From contig URTM01000010.1 in the NCBI GenBank assembly GCA_900550865.1, positions 16,573 through 80,572 of the forward strand: a DNA stretch of 64,000 nucleotides, written 5' to 3'. Of the stretch, positions 24,660 to 32,762 are shown one piece after another; positions within the stretch are counted from its first letter, which is position 1, and every line of letters starts with the position of its first letter. Origin of the DNA: an uncultured Dorea sp. (lineage in GTDB: Bacteria > Bacillota > Clostridia > Lachnospirales > Lachnospiraceae). The notes beneath the pieces were generated by a model, which was not told the origin of the DNA, searched no databases, and saw nothing but the letters and a program-made list of their open reading frames with translations. The translations under genes and the position numbers were made by a program.

Positions 24660-25478
24660 ATGGAACCGGTTCGGGAACAGATATTAAATCTACAGCACAT
24701 TTCTTACACGTATCATACTCTGCAAGGAGAGACCCTGGCTCTGTCTGATATCTCATTTTCGTTAAAAAAAGGCGAATTTGCCGCCATTGTGGGGCCTTCC
24801 GGGTGTGGCAAATCCACACTGCTTTCGCTGATCTGCGGACTGCTGCCATGTACAGAGGGGCAGATTAAGATCAACGGAAAGCCTTTGAAAGAGAGCACGA
24901 CAAATGTCGGCTATATGTTACAGCACGATGAACTCTTTGAATGGCGCACGATTTATAATAATGTAATCCTCGGACTGGAAGTCCAGCACGCACTGACAGC
25001 ACGTACAAAGCAACGGGCACATGAACTTCTTGACATCTACGGACTCGGTGACTTTAAGAATGCAAGGCCTTCGGAGTTGTCCGGCGGGATGCGGCAGCGT
25101 GCTGCCCTCATCCGCACACTCGTTCTGGAGCCAGAGCTTCTTCTTCTGGATGAACCTTTTTCCGCCCTGGACTATCAGACCAGGCTTCAGGTTGGCGATG
25201 ACATCGGGCAGATCATCCGGAATGAAGGAAAATCTGCACTTCTGGTCACGCACGATCTGTCGGAAGCGATTTCTCTTGCCGACCGTGTGATCGTGCTTTC
25301 CAGCCGGCCGGCAACGATCCGACAGACAATTCCGCTTATCTTCCGCCTGGAGCATGATACTCCGCTGAAGCGCAGGAGTACGCCGGAATTCAAGAATTAT
25401 TTTAATCTGATATGGAAGGAGCTGAATGACAATGACAAGACGCAGGAACCACCGGTTTTCTCAGAAACCGACAACTGA
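24660..25478 (+). CDS. ABC transporter ATP-binding protein (SsuB/TauB/ThiZ type)
   Basis: ATPase subunit of a nitrate/sulfonate/taurine/thiamine-precursor class importer. 272 residues: Walker A GPSGCGKSTLLSL (~42-54), Q-loop GYMLQHDELFEW, signature ELSGGMRQRAALIRTL, Walker B LLLLDEPFSALD, H-loop VTHDLSEAI. RBS TAGGAGG. The permease start overlaps its 3' end by 53 nt, so they are translationally coupled. Substrate unknown: no binding protein gene lies nearby. Confidence 0.9.
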   Translation: MEPVREQILNLQHISYTYHTLQGETLALSDISFSLKKGEFAAIVGPSGCGKSTLLSLICGLLPCTEGQIKINGKPLKESTTNVGYMLQHDELFEWRTIYNNVILGLEVQHALTARTKQRAHELLDIYGLGDFKNARPSELSGGMRQRAALIRTLVLEPELLLLDEPFSALDYQTRLQVGDDIGQIIRNEGKSALLVTHDLSEAISLADRVIVLSSRPATIRQTIPLIFRLEHDTPLKRRSTPEFKNYFNLIWKELNDNDKTQEPPVFSETDN

Positions 25479-26268
25479 TCCGACAGCCACTGTAAGTTTC
25501 GCGCAGCGCACCTTTTTGCGCCGTTACCGGATGCACCGGAGATTCGTCAGCATTTCCCGTATTCTTCTTCTCGTGATTTTTCTGACTGTCTGGGAATTTA
25601 CTTCCTCTCATCAGATCATCGATTCATTTATCTTCAGCAGTCCGTCCAGGATCGCACGGTGTTTTTTCGCCATGGCTGCCGACCGTAGCATTTTCCGGCA
25701 TCTGGGTGTTACATTATACGAGACTCTCGTCAGTTTCTTTCTTGTGACGTTCTTCAGTGTCCTGGCTGCCGTGCTTCTGTGGTTCAGTAAGAAGCTTTCG
25801 GAGATATTGGAACCCTATCTGGTCGTCCTGAACAGCCTTCCGAAGTCCGCGCTCGCCCCGCTCCTTATCGTATGGCTCGGTGCCACACGCACCACGATCA
25901 TCGTCGCCGGGATGTCGGTGGCAATCTTCGGAAGCATTCTGAACCTCTATACCAGTTTTATGTCTACTGACCCGGGTAAGATGACATTGATCCATACGCT
26001 CGGAGGAAAGCGAAGAGACGTCCTGACCAAGGTTGTACTCCCCAGTTCCATACCTGCGATCCTGAGTAATATGAAGGTAAATATCGGACTGTGTCTGGTG
26101 GGGGTTGTGATCGGTGAATTTCTGGCGGCCCGTGAAGGGCTGGGATACCTGATCATCTACTCCAGCCAGATTTTCCAGATGAATATCCTGCTTATGAGCA
26201 TTGTATTACTATGTATCATGGCGATGGGATTGTATGCGGTGGTGAGCCATTGGAGTCTCAACAAATAG
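25426..26268 (+). CDS. ABC transporter permease (SsuC/TauC/ThiX type)
   Basis: Integral membrane subunit of 280 residues with a basic cytoplasmic start and about six hydrophobic segments from ~residue 45 on. The EAA loop contacting the ATPase is GGKRRDVLTKVVLPSSIPA (~188-206). Two close ATGs (MTM) are possible; the first has AAGGAG 4 nt ahead, the second 10 nt. The gene runs convergently into the prepilin peptidase, whose stop it overlaps by 11 bp. An importer of this class needs a lipoprotein-type binding protein, which must be encoded elsewhere or be absent. Confidence 0.88.
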   Translation: MTMTRRRNHRFSQKPTTDPTATVSFAQRTFLRRYRMHRRFVSISRILLLVIFLTVWEFTSSHQIIDSFIFSSPSRIARCFFAMAADRSIFRHLGVTLYETLVSFFLVTFFSVLAAVLLWFSKKLSEILEPYLVVLNSLPKSALAPLLIVWLGATRTTIIVAGMSVAIFGSILNLYTSFMSTDPGKMTLIHTLGGKRRDVLTKVVLPSSIPAILSNMKVNIGLCLVGVVIGEFLAAREGLGYLIIYSSQIFQMNILLMSIVLLCIMAMGLYAVVSHWSLNK

Positions 26269-26704
26269 AAGTCCATATTTTCACTCCAATAATTCCAGCT
26301 GCAAGAAATGGACCAAGAGCAAAATTGTCCTTTCGTCTCATTTTCCCGAGTAGAAGCATAATGCCTGCAAAAATTCCACTAAGAAAGATTCCAAGAACTG
26401 CTGAAAGAAGAATATCCTGATACCCGAGTAAAAGACCGGAGGCCCACATCAGTTTGATGTCTCCGCCTCCGAAACCTCCTTTTAATATTACAGTCAGAAA
26501 CAGCATTGGAAGCGCTATGATCACTGCCCCCAGAATACGACTACTGCATTTCACACCTGTTCCCGCCAATAATTCTATACCTACAAGCAGGCAAATCACC
26601 ATATTCGTCCATGGTTCAATTCTGCATTCTTTAAAATCAGTATAGATAATCCGACACAAAATTAAAAAATATACCGTTACAATTCCCCATTCTAAATATT
26701 TCAA
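26258..26704 (-). CDS. prepilin peptidase / A24-family aspartic peptidase (CpaA/TadV-like)
   Basis: A small polytopic membrane protease of ~148 residues that would cleave and possibly methylate prepilins. Both catalytic Asp motifs are visible: IYTDFKECRIEPW near residue 23 and GGFGGGDIKLMWASG near residue 78; about six hydrophobic segments. It lacks the N-terminal methyltransferase domain of full PilD. The first ATG abuts AAAGGAGG with no spacing, so a TTG two codons later, spaced 6 nt, is the likelier start. No pilus genes are in the window. Confidence 0.82.
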   Translation of the reverse strand: MKYLEWGIVTVYFLILCRIIYTDFKECRIEPWTNMVICLLVGIELLAGTGVKCSSRILGAVIIALPMLFLTVILKGGFGGGDIKLMWASGLLLGYQDILLSAVLGIFLSGIFAGIMLLLGKMRRKDNFALGPFLAAGIIGVKIWTSIC

Positions 26705-26738
26705 ATACATCCTCCTTTTAATAGCTTCCCCAAAAATT

Positions 26739-27887
26739 CTAGTAACACTTCTTACACGCTTCCAGTCCCTGGGCTTTAGCTTCTGCTTCCGTCTCCTGCT
26801 TCGCCGTGTCCGGATTCATTCTGCCGCAATGGTTCGTCTTATGATATTTGGAACCGGTGGCCGAAACCCATACTTTCTCTCCTTCCGCCGCCTGTGATGC
26901 AGCCGATTGTCCAGCCTGTCCCTGCACGCTCTGCGCTTCTGTCTGCTGTACCTGCGTCCCCTGATCCGCCGCGTCTCCCGGCGTATAATCATTACACGGC
27001 GATGCGCTCCAGCTCAGATCCGTCCCGTTACTGGTCACGGTAACGGTTCCCTGCTTATCCGTTCTGTATACCTGGATCTCCATACTCTTTAATTTATCCA
27101 TGGTATCTTTATCCGGGTGGCCGTATTTATTATCTGCCCCGCAGCTTATCACCGCATACTCCGGAACCGTCTTCTGTAAGAAATCCCAGGACGTTGCTGT
27201 CGCCGATCCGTGATGTCCGGGAACCAGCACATCACAGCTTAAGTCTATCCCGGAACTGCACATCCTTTCTTCACTTTCATGCTCGGCATCCCCGGTAAAT
27301 ACAAAGCTGTTTTCACCATTGGTAAGTTTGATCGCTACTGAGTTATTATTGCTTCCGTTTTTCTCGATAACCGCCGGTGCAAGGATCTCAAAGGATCCGC
27401 TTCCGAATTCATACGTCTTTCCGACCGCCGGATGCTTCATCTTCAGTCCGTCAGCCTTTACCGCTTTCACAAAAGATTTATATAATTTGCTTGTGTGGAT
27501 ATAGTTGCTGGATATGACGTTCTTCACGTCGAATACGTTCAGGCATCCGATCAGTCCCGCCATATGGTCTGCATCATAGTGGCTGCTGATCAGATAATCA
27601 ATCTCTGTCACTCCCTGTTCTTTCAGATAGGCCACGACGAATCTCGATGTCTTTTTGTCACCGCCGTCATAGATCATCGTCTTTCCTTCCGACTGTACCA
27701 GAATGGACAGCCCCTGACCTACATCCAGAAAATGTACTTTCATCTCTCCTGTCTGCGCTCCTGCAGTGTTCCCGGCTGCCTGCGCCGGAATCTTCATTCC
27801 CACACCTGCCATTGCAAATACCAAAAGGACCGGAAGCAGCAGGGACAGCATTCTCTGTCTCCATGTTTTCTTTAATACTTGTATCAT
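26739..27887 (-). CDS. secreted ComEC/Rec2-like MBL-fold hydrolase with C-terminal Cys domain
   Basis: A 382-residue exported protein: signal peptide ~1-38 (AMAGVGMKIPAQAAG cleavage region), then a metallo-beta-lactamase domain like the C-terminal domain of ComEC (VHFLDVGQGLSILVQ, metal motif SSHYDADHMAGL, FTGDAEHESE, VPGHHGSATATSW). A Gln/Ala-rich linker (~305-335) joins a ~45-residue tail with KYHKTNHCGRM and LEACKKCY, a short Cys/His module seen at the end of several secreted Firmicutes proteins. Lacks the ComEC channel, so it is not a competence pore; possibly an extracellular nuclease or phosphodiesterase (inference). Follows the prepilin peptidase direction, upstream by 34 nt. Confidence 0.85.
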   Translation of the reverse strand: MIQVLKKTWRQRMLSLLLPVLLVFAMAGVGMKIPAQAAGNTAGAQTGEMKVHFLDVGQGLSILVQSEGKTMIYDGGDKKTSRFVVAYLKEQGVTEIDYLISSHYDADHMAGLIGCLNVFDVKNVISSNYIHTSKLYKSFVKAVKADGLKMKHPAVGKTYEFGSGSFEILAPAVIEKNGSNNNSVAIKLTNGENSFVFTGDAEHESEERMCSSGIDLSCDVLVPGHHGSATATSWDFLQKTVPEYAVISCGADNKYGHPDKDTMDKLKSMEIQVYRTDKQGTVTVTSNGTDLSWSASPCNDYTPGDAADQGTQVQQTEAQSVQGQAGQSAASQAAEGEKVWVSATGSKYHKTNHCGRMNPDTAKQETEAEAKAQGLEACKKCY

Positions 27888-27984
27888 TTTATCTTTCCCC
27901 TTTCACACCCACATTGCTATTATACACAAAATCTCCTGCTATTTCACATCATTTCATATCCTGTTTAATATTTCAAAAAAACAC

Positions 27985-28012
27985 TTGCAAATCTGGGAAA
28001 ATGCAGTATAAT
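27985..28012 (+). promoter_or_regulatory. promoter of tRNA-Thr
   Basis: TTGCAA, 16 bp, TATAAT; the predicted start is ~20 nt before the mature tRNA 5' end. Confidence 0.7.
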
Positions 28013-28038
28013 TATATTCGTGGCTGTCACAGACACAT

Positions 28039-28111
28039 GCTGGAATAGCTCAGTCGGTAGAGCACTTCACTCGTAATGAAGGGGTCGTCGGTTCAAGTCC
28101 GATTTCCAGCT
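28039..28111 (+). tRNA. tRNA-Thr (anticodon CGT)
   Basis: 73 nt forming a full cloverleaf: acceptor GCTGGAA/TTCCAGC, D arm AGCTCAGTCGGTAGAGC, anticodon stem CTTCA/TGAAG with loop CTCGTAA (anticodon CGT, reading ACG), T arm TCGGTTCAAGTCCGA. Discriminator T; CCA is not encoded. Single gene with its own promoter and a terminator 3 nt downstream. Confidence 0.96.
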
Positions 28112-28114
28112 TCA

Positions 28115-28148
28115 AAAAAAGGAATCCTTTGATCAGGATTCCTTTTTT
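28115..28148. terminator. terminator shared by tRNA-Thr (+) and the sugar ABC operon (-)
   Basis: Perfect 14-bp stem AAAAAAGGAATCCT / AGGATTCCTTTTTT with a 6-nt loop; T-runs on both strands, and it lies 30 nt past the permease stop. Confidence 0.9.
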
Positions 28149-28177
28149 GTTGTTATCCACAACACCTCTTATATTTC

Positions 28178-29041
28178 TTATTCTTTTACACCGCCAAGCG
28201 TCACACCTGCAACAATATATTTGGAAAGCAGGATATATACGATAATGATCGGCACGATCGCAATTGCTACCAGCATATATACTTTACCCATATCGAACTT
28301 CAGGAAGTCTGCACTTCGAAGAGATGCGATCAGGATCGGAAGCGTCTTCTTCTCATTGCTGCTTAAGATCAGTCCCGGCAGGAAGTAGTTGTTCCATGCC
28401 TGAACGAATGTGAAGATCGCCTGTACTGCCATCGCCGGTTTCATGATCGGAATTACAATCTTGTTAAATGTATGGAATTCTCCGCTTCCGTCAATCCTTG
28501 CTGCTTCGATCAGTTCCAGCGGAAGTGATGACTGCATGTAACTGTACATGAAGTAGAATACCGCCGGTGCCGCGATCGATGGGAGGAACAACGGAACCAG
28601 ACTGTCCATTAAGTCCATCTTGGTGATCAGGTTTACAAAGCCAAGTGCAGATACCTGTGTCGGCATTACCAGAATCAGCAGGATGAATAAAAATGCTGGT
28701 TTCCTTAATTTGAAATCATAAGCATATAACCCATAAGCGGTCATTGCAGAGAAATATGTAGACAGTGCTGCCGTGCATACGGACACGATCAGACTGTTCT
28801 TAATTCCCGAAAGTACCGGGATGTTGGCATCATTCAGAACCGCTTTCAGATTCCGCATCAGATATTTTCCCGGAATGAACGAGAATCCTTTCTGGATCTG
28901 GAAATGATTCCTTGTCGCATTGACCAGCAATACATAGAAGAAGAACAGGCACAGGAAGGAAAGTATGATCAATACAGCATAGGCAATCGTCGTTCTTCCT
29001 TTATGAACTCTGTTATTTCCATTCGTTTTCTTTCCAGCCAT
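28178..29041 (-). CDS. carbohydrate ABC transporter permease (MalG family)
   Basis: Second membrane subunit of a CUT1-type oligosaccharide importer. 287 residues: basic start (MAGKKTNGNNRVHKGR), about six hydrophobic segments, and the EAA loop PLELIEAARIDGSGEFHTFNK (~173-193, shortened here) with IVIPIMKPA following. The ATG after GGGAGG is chosen; it lies 1 nt beyond the MalF-type gene stop. Last gene of the lacI-SBP-permease-permease operon. No ATPase gene is present, as is common when a shared MsmK-type ATPase serves several importers. Confidence 0.93.
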   Translation of the reverse strand: MAGKKTNGNNRVHKGRTTIAYAVLIILSFLCLFFFYVLLVNATRNHFQIQKGFSFIPGKYLMRNLKAVLNDANIPVLSGIKNSLIVSVCTAALSTYFSAMTAYGLYAYDFKLRKPAFLFILLILVMPTQVSALGFVNLITKMDLMDSLVPLFLPSIAAPAVFYFMYSYMQSSLPLELIEAARIDGSGEFHTFNKIVIPIMKPAMAVQAIFTFVQAWNNYFLPGLILSSNEKKTLPILIASLRSADFLKFDMGKVYMLVAIAIVPIIIVYILLSKYIVAGVTLGGVKE

Positions 29042-29042
29042 G

Positions 29043-29984
29043 TTATTTTCCTCCCTTCTTGTGATGATGTTTCTTCTTCTCATCTTCCTGATTCAATGTG
29101 AAGTAGACACCTACACACAGAATTGCACAGATGATGAACAATACTACAGATATCGCACCTGCTGCTCCATAGTTCTTACTATATAAATGGTTATTCAGAT
29201 ACATGATAACGGTTGTCGCTGTACGGTTCGGGCTTCCCTTTCCATTCGTCAGGATTTGTGGAATATCGAACATCTGCAGACCTCCAATCATGGATGTGAT
29301 CAGTACATATACCAGGATCGGTCTGATCAGTGGAAGTGTGATTTTAAAGAATGTCTGTCTGTGATCTGCACCGTCAAGCTCTGCTGCTTCGAACATCGCC
29401 GGACTGATTCCCATGACTGCTGCCATCAGAAGGATCGTCGTATTACCGAACCACATCAGGAAGTTCATCAGTCCTACCAGACCTCTCGTTCCCGCAACCG
29501 TTGACAGGAACCGGATCGGTGTATGTATCACACCCATAGATTTCAGCAATCCATTTACCGGACCGTTCACAGAGAACAGGGCGAAGAACAGCATTGCGAA
29601 TGCACTTGCCATGATCAGGTTCGGAAGATAGATCACAACTTTGAAAAATGTCTTTCCCTTGATCCGTAGTCTTACATCTGTAAACCATGCCGCCAGAACC
29701 AGTGATACAATAATCTGTGGAATAAATCCGATCAGCCACATGACAATCGTATTACCGATGTATTTCGGCAGGTCCGCTGACAGAAGCTCCTGATAATTCT
29801 TAAGTCCTACGAAATTCGGTCCTACTACGGTAAGTCCGTCTCTGTAATATTCGAAAAAACTATAATAGAACGTGGATACCAACGGTACCAGCTGGAACAC
29901 CAGGAACACCAGGAAAAACGGCAAGATGAAGAGGTATCCCCATTTTGCGTAACTTACTTTCTTTTTCGTTGCTGTTGCCTTCAT
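29043..29984 (-). CDS. carbohydrate ABC transporter permease (MalF family)
   Basis: First membrane subunit of the CUT1 importer, 313 residues with six predicted helices (first at ~15-38, FILPFFLVFLVFQLVPLV) and the EAA loop MFEAAELDGADHRQTFFKI. Start is the ATG 6 nt after GGAGG rather than the one touching it. The ~105-nt gap to the binding-protein gene contains no terminator that I can see. With the binding protein and cellobiose phosphorylase next door, cello-oligosaccharides are the likely cargo. Confidence 0.93.
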   Translation of the reverse strand: MKATATKKKVSYAKWGYLFILPFFLVFLVFQLVPLVSTFYYSFFEYYRDGLTVVGPNFVGLKNYQELLSADLPKYIGNTIVMWLIGFIPQIIVSLVLAAWFTDVRLRIKGKTFFKVVIYLPNLIMASAFAMLFFALFSVNGPVNGLLKSMGVIHTPIRFLSTVAGTRGLVGLMNFLMWFGNTTILLMAAVMGISPAMFEAAELDGADHRQTFFKITLPLIRPILVYVLITSMIGGLQMFDIPQILTNGKGSPNRTATTVIMYLNNHLYSKNYGAAGAISVVLFIICAILCVGVYFTLNQEDEKKKHHHKKGGK

Positions 29985-30086
29985 GTGCATCCTCCTTTCT
30001 TGCCGTATATGATATATAAATCTTCTTTACCTTTACGTCCTTAAGCAAAACAGAGTGGGCGATGCCCACCCTGTCCGGTCTTACTG

Positions 30087-31493
30087 TTAGTTAGATGGCC
30101 ACTCAACTTTTTCCAGATTTGGATAAAGCTCTGTGATTGCCTTCTCAAAGTTCTTCTTAGCAGTATCTTCGTCAACTTTGCCGTCGAAGTAATCTTTGAA
30201 TGCAGCCTGAATCTTTTCGTTACATCCCTGATCATACTTGCCTGCATTGCTCATATCGATCTTTTCAGCCTGTTCTGCGAAAAGTTTGATGTGGTTCTGT
30301 CCACCGAGGAATGCTGAGCCATAATCCGGATCGTCAGCGATCTCTTTCATAGCTGATTTGTTATTTGTATAATCTTCTGTATCCAGTGTGATCTGTTTCA
30401 TGATATCTTTGTCACATGTCAGTTTCTTCATGATATCAGCAACTTCGTCTTTGTTGTCTGTTCCTGTTGCTGCACAGATCCATGTTCCGCCCCAGTAATA
30501 TGGTTCCGGTCCCTGGCACACTGCGTAATCACCATAGATACCATTTCCGACTTCTTTCTTTCCGTCAGGATCTGCAAGGGAGTTGCCAAGAAGTGTGAAG
30601 TTGATTCCCCATGTTGAATAGAAGAATCCGAATACCTTTCCTTCTGGTCCCTGATCTTTTGCCCATGCGTCATCCCACAGAGATGTCTTATTGTTGTAAC
30701 CTTTATCTGTAAATGTCTTGGTCTGGTCTACCCATTTCATAATGTTCTCATCAACTTTTACTGTCTTGCCATCTACCCAAGGAGCAGCTACGTTGTTTGA
30801 GAATGTACGGTATGCATCGTCATATCCGGATAACATCTTGTATCCTTTTTCATTTGCCTTTTCAGCAACTGCGTTGAACTTATCCCAGTCAGCAACTGCT
30901 GCCTGTACCTGTTCCGGATCGTCTGTTCCGAGAACATCTTTGGCGATGGAACGACGGTATGCGAACAGTCCAGGTGTTGCCTGCCATGTCGTACCTTTCT
31001 GTGTTCCGTCTACAGTTACGATATCTTTTGTATACTGATACTGTTCTGACAGATCATCGTCTGTAAGTCCGATATCCTTGATATCCATCGTGTAATCAGA
31101 ATCTACATACTTTAATGCGTAGTCTGCTTCAATCAGGAATATATCGATCTTATCATCTGCAGATGCTTTCTCCTGATTCAGGAGAGCTTCATCCAGTTTG
31201 TTCTGATAGTTGTTATTCTCATTTGGATTGATCGTCCATTTTACAACGGTTCCGTCCTTTAATGTTGTTGTGGACTTATCCTTTGCAACTTTCTCCACTT
31301 CCGGATAGTAATCATTGAATCTGCTCTGGAATTCATCGTTCCAGCACCAGATGTTCAAGGTCTTACCGGCATCGCCCGAATCGTCTTTTTTCGAACTGTC
31401 GCTTCCGCCACTGCTGCCTCCGCATCCTGCAAGAGAAAGTGCCATGATTGATGCCAATGACATACTAATGAGTTTTTTCGTTCTTTTTTTCAT
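30087..31493 (-). CDS. sugar ABC transporter substrate-binding lipoprotein
   Basis: Family 1 extracellular solute-binding protein, 468 residues. Lipoprotein signal: KKRTKKLISMSLASIM then ALSLAGCGG with the lipobox Cys, followed by a Ser/Gly/Asp linker. Mature part starts KTLNIWCWNDEFQSRF. Aromatic residues typical of sugar stacking are abundant (WQATPGLFAYRR, YYWGGTWICAATG). The ATG at MKKRTKK follows GGGAGG. It lies 17 nt after lacI without an intervening promoter, so regulator and transporter are co-transcribed. Confidence 0.93.
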   Translation of the reverse strand: MKKRTKKLISMSLASIMALSLAGCGGSSGGSDSSKKDDSGDAGKTLNIWCWNDEFQSRFNDYYPEVEKVAKDKSTTTLKDGTVVKWTINPNENNNYQNKLDEALLNQEKASADDKIDIFLIEADYALKYVDSDYTMDIKDIGLTDDDLSEQYQYTKDIVTVDGTQKGTTWQATPGLFAYRRSIAKDVLGTDDPEQVQAAVADWDKFNAVAEKANEKGYKMLSGYDDAYRTFSNNVAAPWVDGKTVKVDENIMKWVDQTKTFTDKGYNNKTSLWDDAWAKDQGPEGKVFGFFYSTWGINFTLLGNSLADPDGKKEVGNGIYGDYAVCQGPEPYYWGGTWICAATGTDNKDEVADIMKKLTCDKDIMKQITLDTEDYTNNKSAMKEIADDPDYGSAFLGGQNHIKLFAEQAEKIDMSNAGKYDQGCNEKIQAAFKDYFDGKVDEDTAKKNFEKAITELYPNLEKVEWPSN

Positions 31494-31510
31494 AAAGATG
31501 TACCTCCCTT

Positions 31511-32518
31511 TCAAATTTGTTTTACACTTTTTCCTTCTATCAGCCGTCCTGTTACCATTATCTTCTCCGGTATGCTGGTCTTTGGATTCTCAATTACATC
31601 CACCAGTCTTCTTGCCGATTCTCTTCCGATCGCTTCTGCATCCTGATAATAAGTTGTCAGCTTCGGCCGCAACACTTCAGATAATGTAATTCCGTCATAT
31701 CCTGTCACACTTACATCATCCGGAATGGAAAGCCCCATTCTTTCTAACTGATTCATCCCTCCAATATAAGAAAAATCATCCGGATACATGATCGCCGTCG
31801 GCGGGTCGTCAAGCTGCATCAGATATTCTGTCGCCTTTGCGCTGGATTTCGGATCATGATACACCGCTTTTATAACATATTCTTCCGGAACCTCTATTCC
31901 GTTCTGTTCACATCCCCTGTAGAATCCGAGCAGTCTCTTTTCTGTAACGGATGTATGCTCTCCATGGATGAATGCGATCTTGCGATGTCCCTTTCCTGCC
32001 AGATAATTCACCAGACTGTATGTGCCGTCAACATTATCCGACATGACACAGTTCAGATTATCCGCTGCGAAATCAATAGTAACAGTCGGGATGTCACTCC
32101 TCATCAGTTCGACAACTCCCGGATTATAAAAATCTACGCTTGCTATTACCACTCCGTCACACTTGCGGTACCGGCAATGTTCGGCAAACGATATCTTTTC
32201 ACCTCCTATGTTCTGGCTGATAAATGTTATATCATACCCAAGCCGTTCTGCTTCTTCCTTCGTGCTGTTTAAGATCGCCGAGAAGTATTCATGTGTCAGT
32301 CCACACATGGTATCATCTACGAACAGTACTCCGATATTATGTGAAATATTCGTCTTCAACTGTCTTGCTGCTGCATTCGGCATATAGTGCATCTCCTGTG
32401 CCGTCCGCTTTACCAGTTCTATTGTCTCTTTACTGATATCTTCATAACCATTCAGTGCTTTGCTGACGGTAGCCGGTGACACGTTGCAGCGCTTCGATAT
32501 ATCTTTGATCGTTACCAT
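31511..32518 (-). CDS. LacI family transcriptional regulator of the cellobiose locus
   Basis: 335 residues: N-terminal helix-turn-helix and hinge (VTIKDISKRCNVSPATVSKALNG shortened: VTIKDISKRCNVSPATVSK), then a periplasmic-binding-protein-like effector domain (IGVLFVDDT, GVVIASVDF, IAFIHGEHTSVTEKRLLGF, TAIMYPDDFSYIGGM, SVTGYDG). Divergent from cellobiose phosphorylase. Near-identical palindromes sit just after both promoters (32552-32565 and 32720-32733), so it probably represses itself with the transporter and also the phosphorylase until a sugar is bound. Starts after AGGAGG. Confidence 0.94.
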   Translation of the reverse strand: MVTIKDISKRCNVSPATVSKALNGYEDISKETIELVKRTAQEMHYMPNAAARQLKTNISHNIGVLFVDDTMCGLTHEYFSAILNSTKEEAERLGYDITFISQNIGGEKISFAEHCRYRKCDGVVIASVDFYNPGVVELMRSDIPTVTIDFAADNLNCVMSDNVDGTYSLVNYLAGKGHRKIAFIHGEHTSVTEKRLLGFYRGCEQNGIEVPEEYVIKAVYHDPKSSAKATEYLMQLDDPPTAIMYPDDFSYIGGMNQLERMGLSIPDDVSVTGYDGITLSEVLRPKLTTYYQDAEAIGRESARRLVDVIENPKTSIPEKIMVTGRLIEGKSVKQI

Positions 32519-32551
32519 GCATTTCCTCCTTTCCCGGTTTTTCGAACGTCC

Positions 32552-32565
32552 CGAATACGTTTTCG
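32552..32565. promoter_or_regulatory. LacI-type operator O1 (lacI/transporter side)
   Basis: Near-perfect 14-bp palindrome CGAATACGTTTTCG centred on CG, as LacI-family sites are. It begins 7-8 bp downstream of the lacI -10, covering the predicted transcription start. Confidence 0.75.
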
Positions 32566-32572
32566 TAGTTTT

Positions 32573-32601
32573 ATAATAAATCGTCTACGCAACTTCGTCA
32601 A
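32573..32601 (-). promoter_or_regulatory. promoter of the lacI-SBP-permease operon
   Basis: TTGACG, 17 bp, TATTAT. Reads away from cellobiose phosphorylase. Confidence 0.75.
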
Positions 32602-32677
32602 TACTTTTAAATTCACAATTTATTCGCATTTTTCTTGTGTATTTTGTACAAAGCTTACTTTTATACCATTATTTTTA

Positions 32678-32707
32678 TTTACATTTTGACAATGACACTC
32701 TTATAAT
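32678..32707 (+). promoter_or_regulatory. promoter of cellobiose phosphorylase
   Basis: TTTACA, 18 bp, TATAAT; predicted start near 32714, so the leader is about 50 nt and contains operator O2. Confidence 0.7.
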
Positions 32708-32719
32708 AAAAATAGATTA

Positions 32720-32733
32720 CGAAATCGTGTTCG
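32720..32733. promoter_or_regulatory. LacI-type operator O2 (cellobiose phosphorylase side)
   Basis: CGAAATCGTGTTCG, matching 12 of 14 positions of O1 read on the other strand (CGAAAACGTATTCG), and placed in the same way just past the -10. Confidence 0.75.
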
Positions 32734-32762
32734 GAATATTTTTATCAGAAGGGGGCTATTAT

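Noticed and set aside
32637..32762. 42-residue N-terminal extension of cellobiose phosphorylase
   Set aside because: It would run through the promoter and operator; homology starts at MKFGYFDD.
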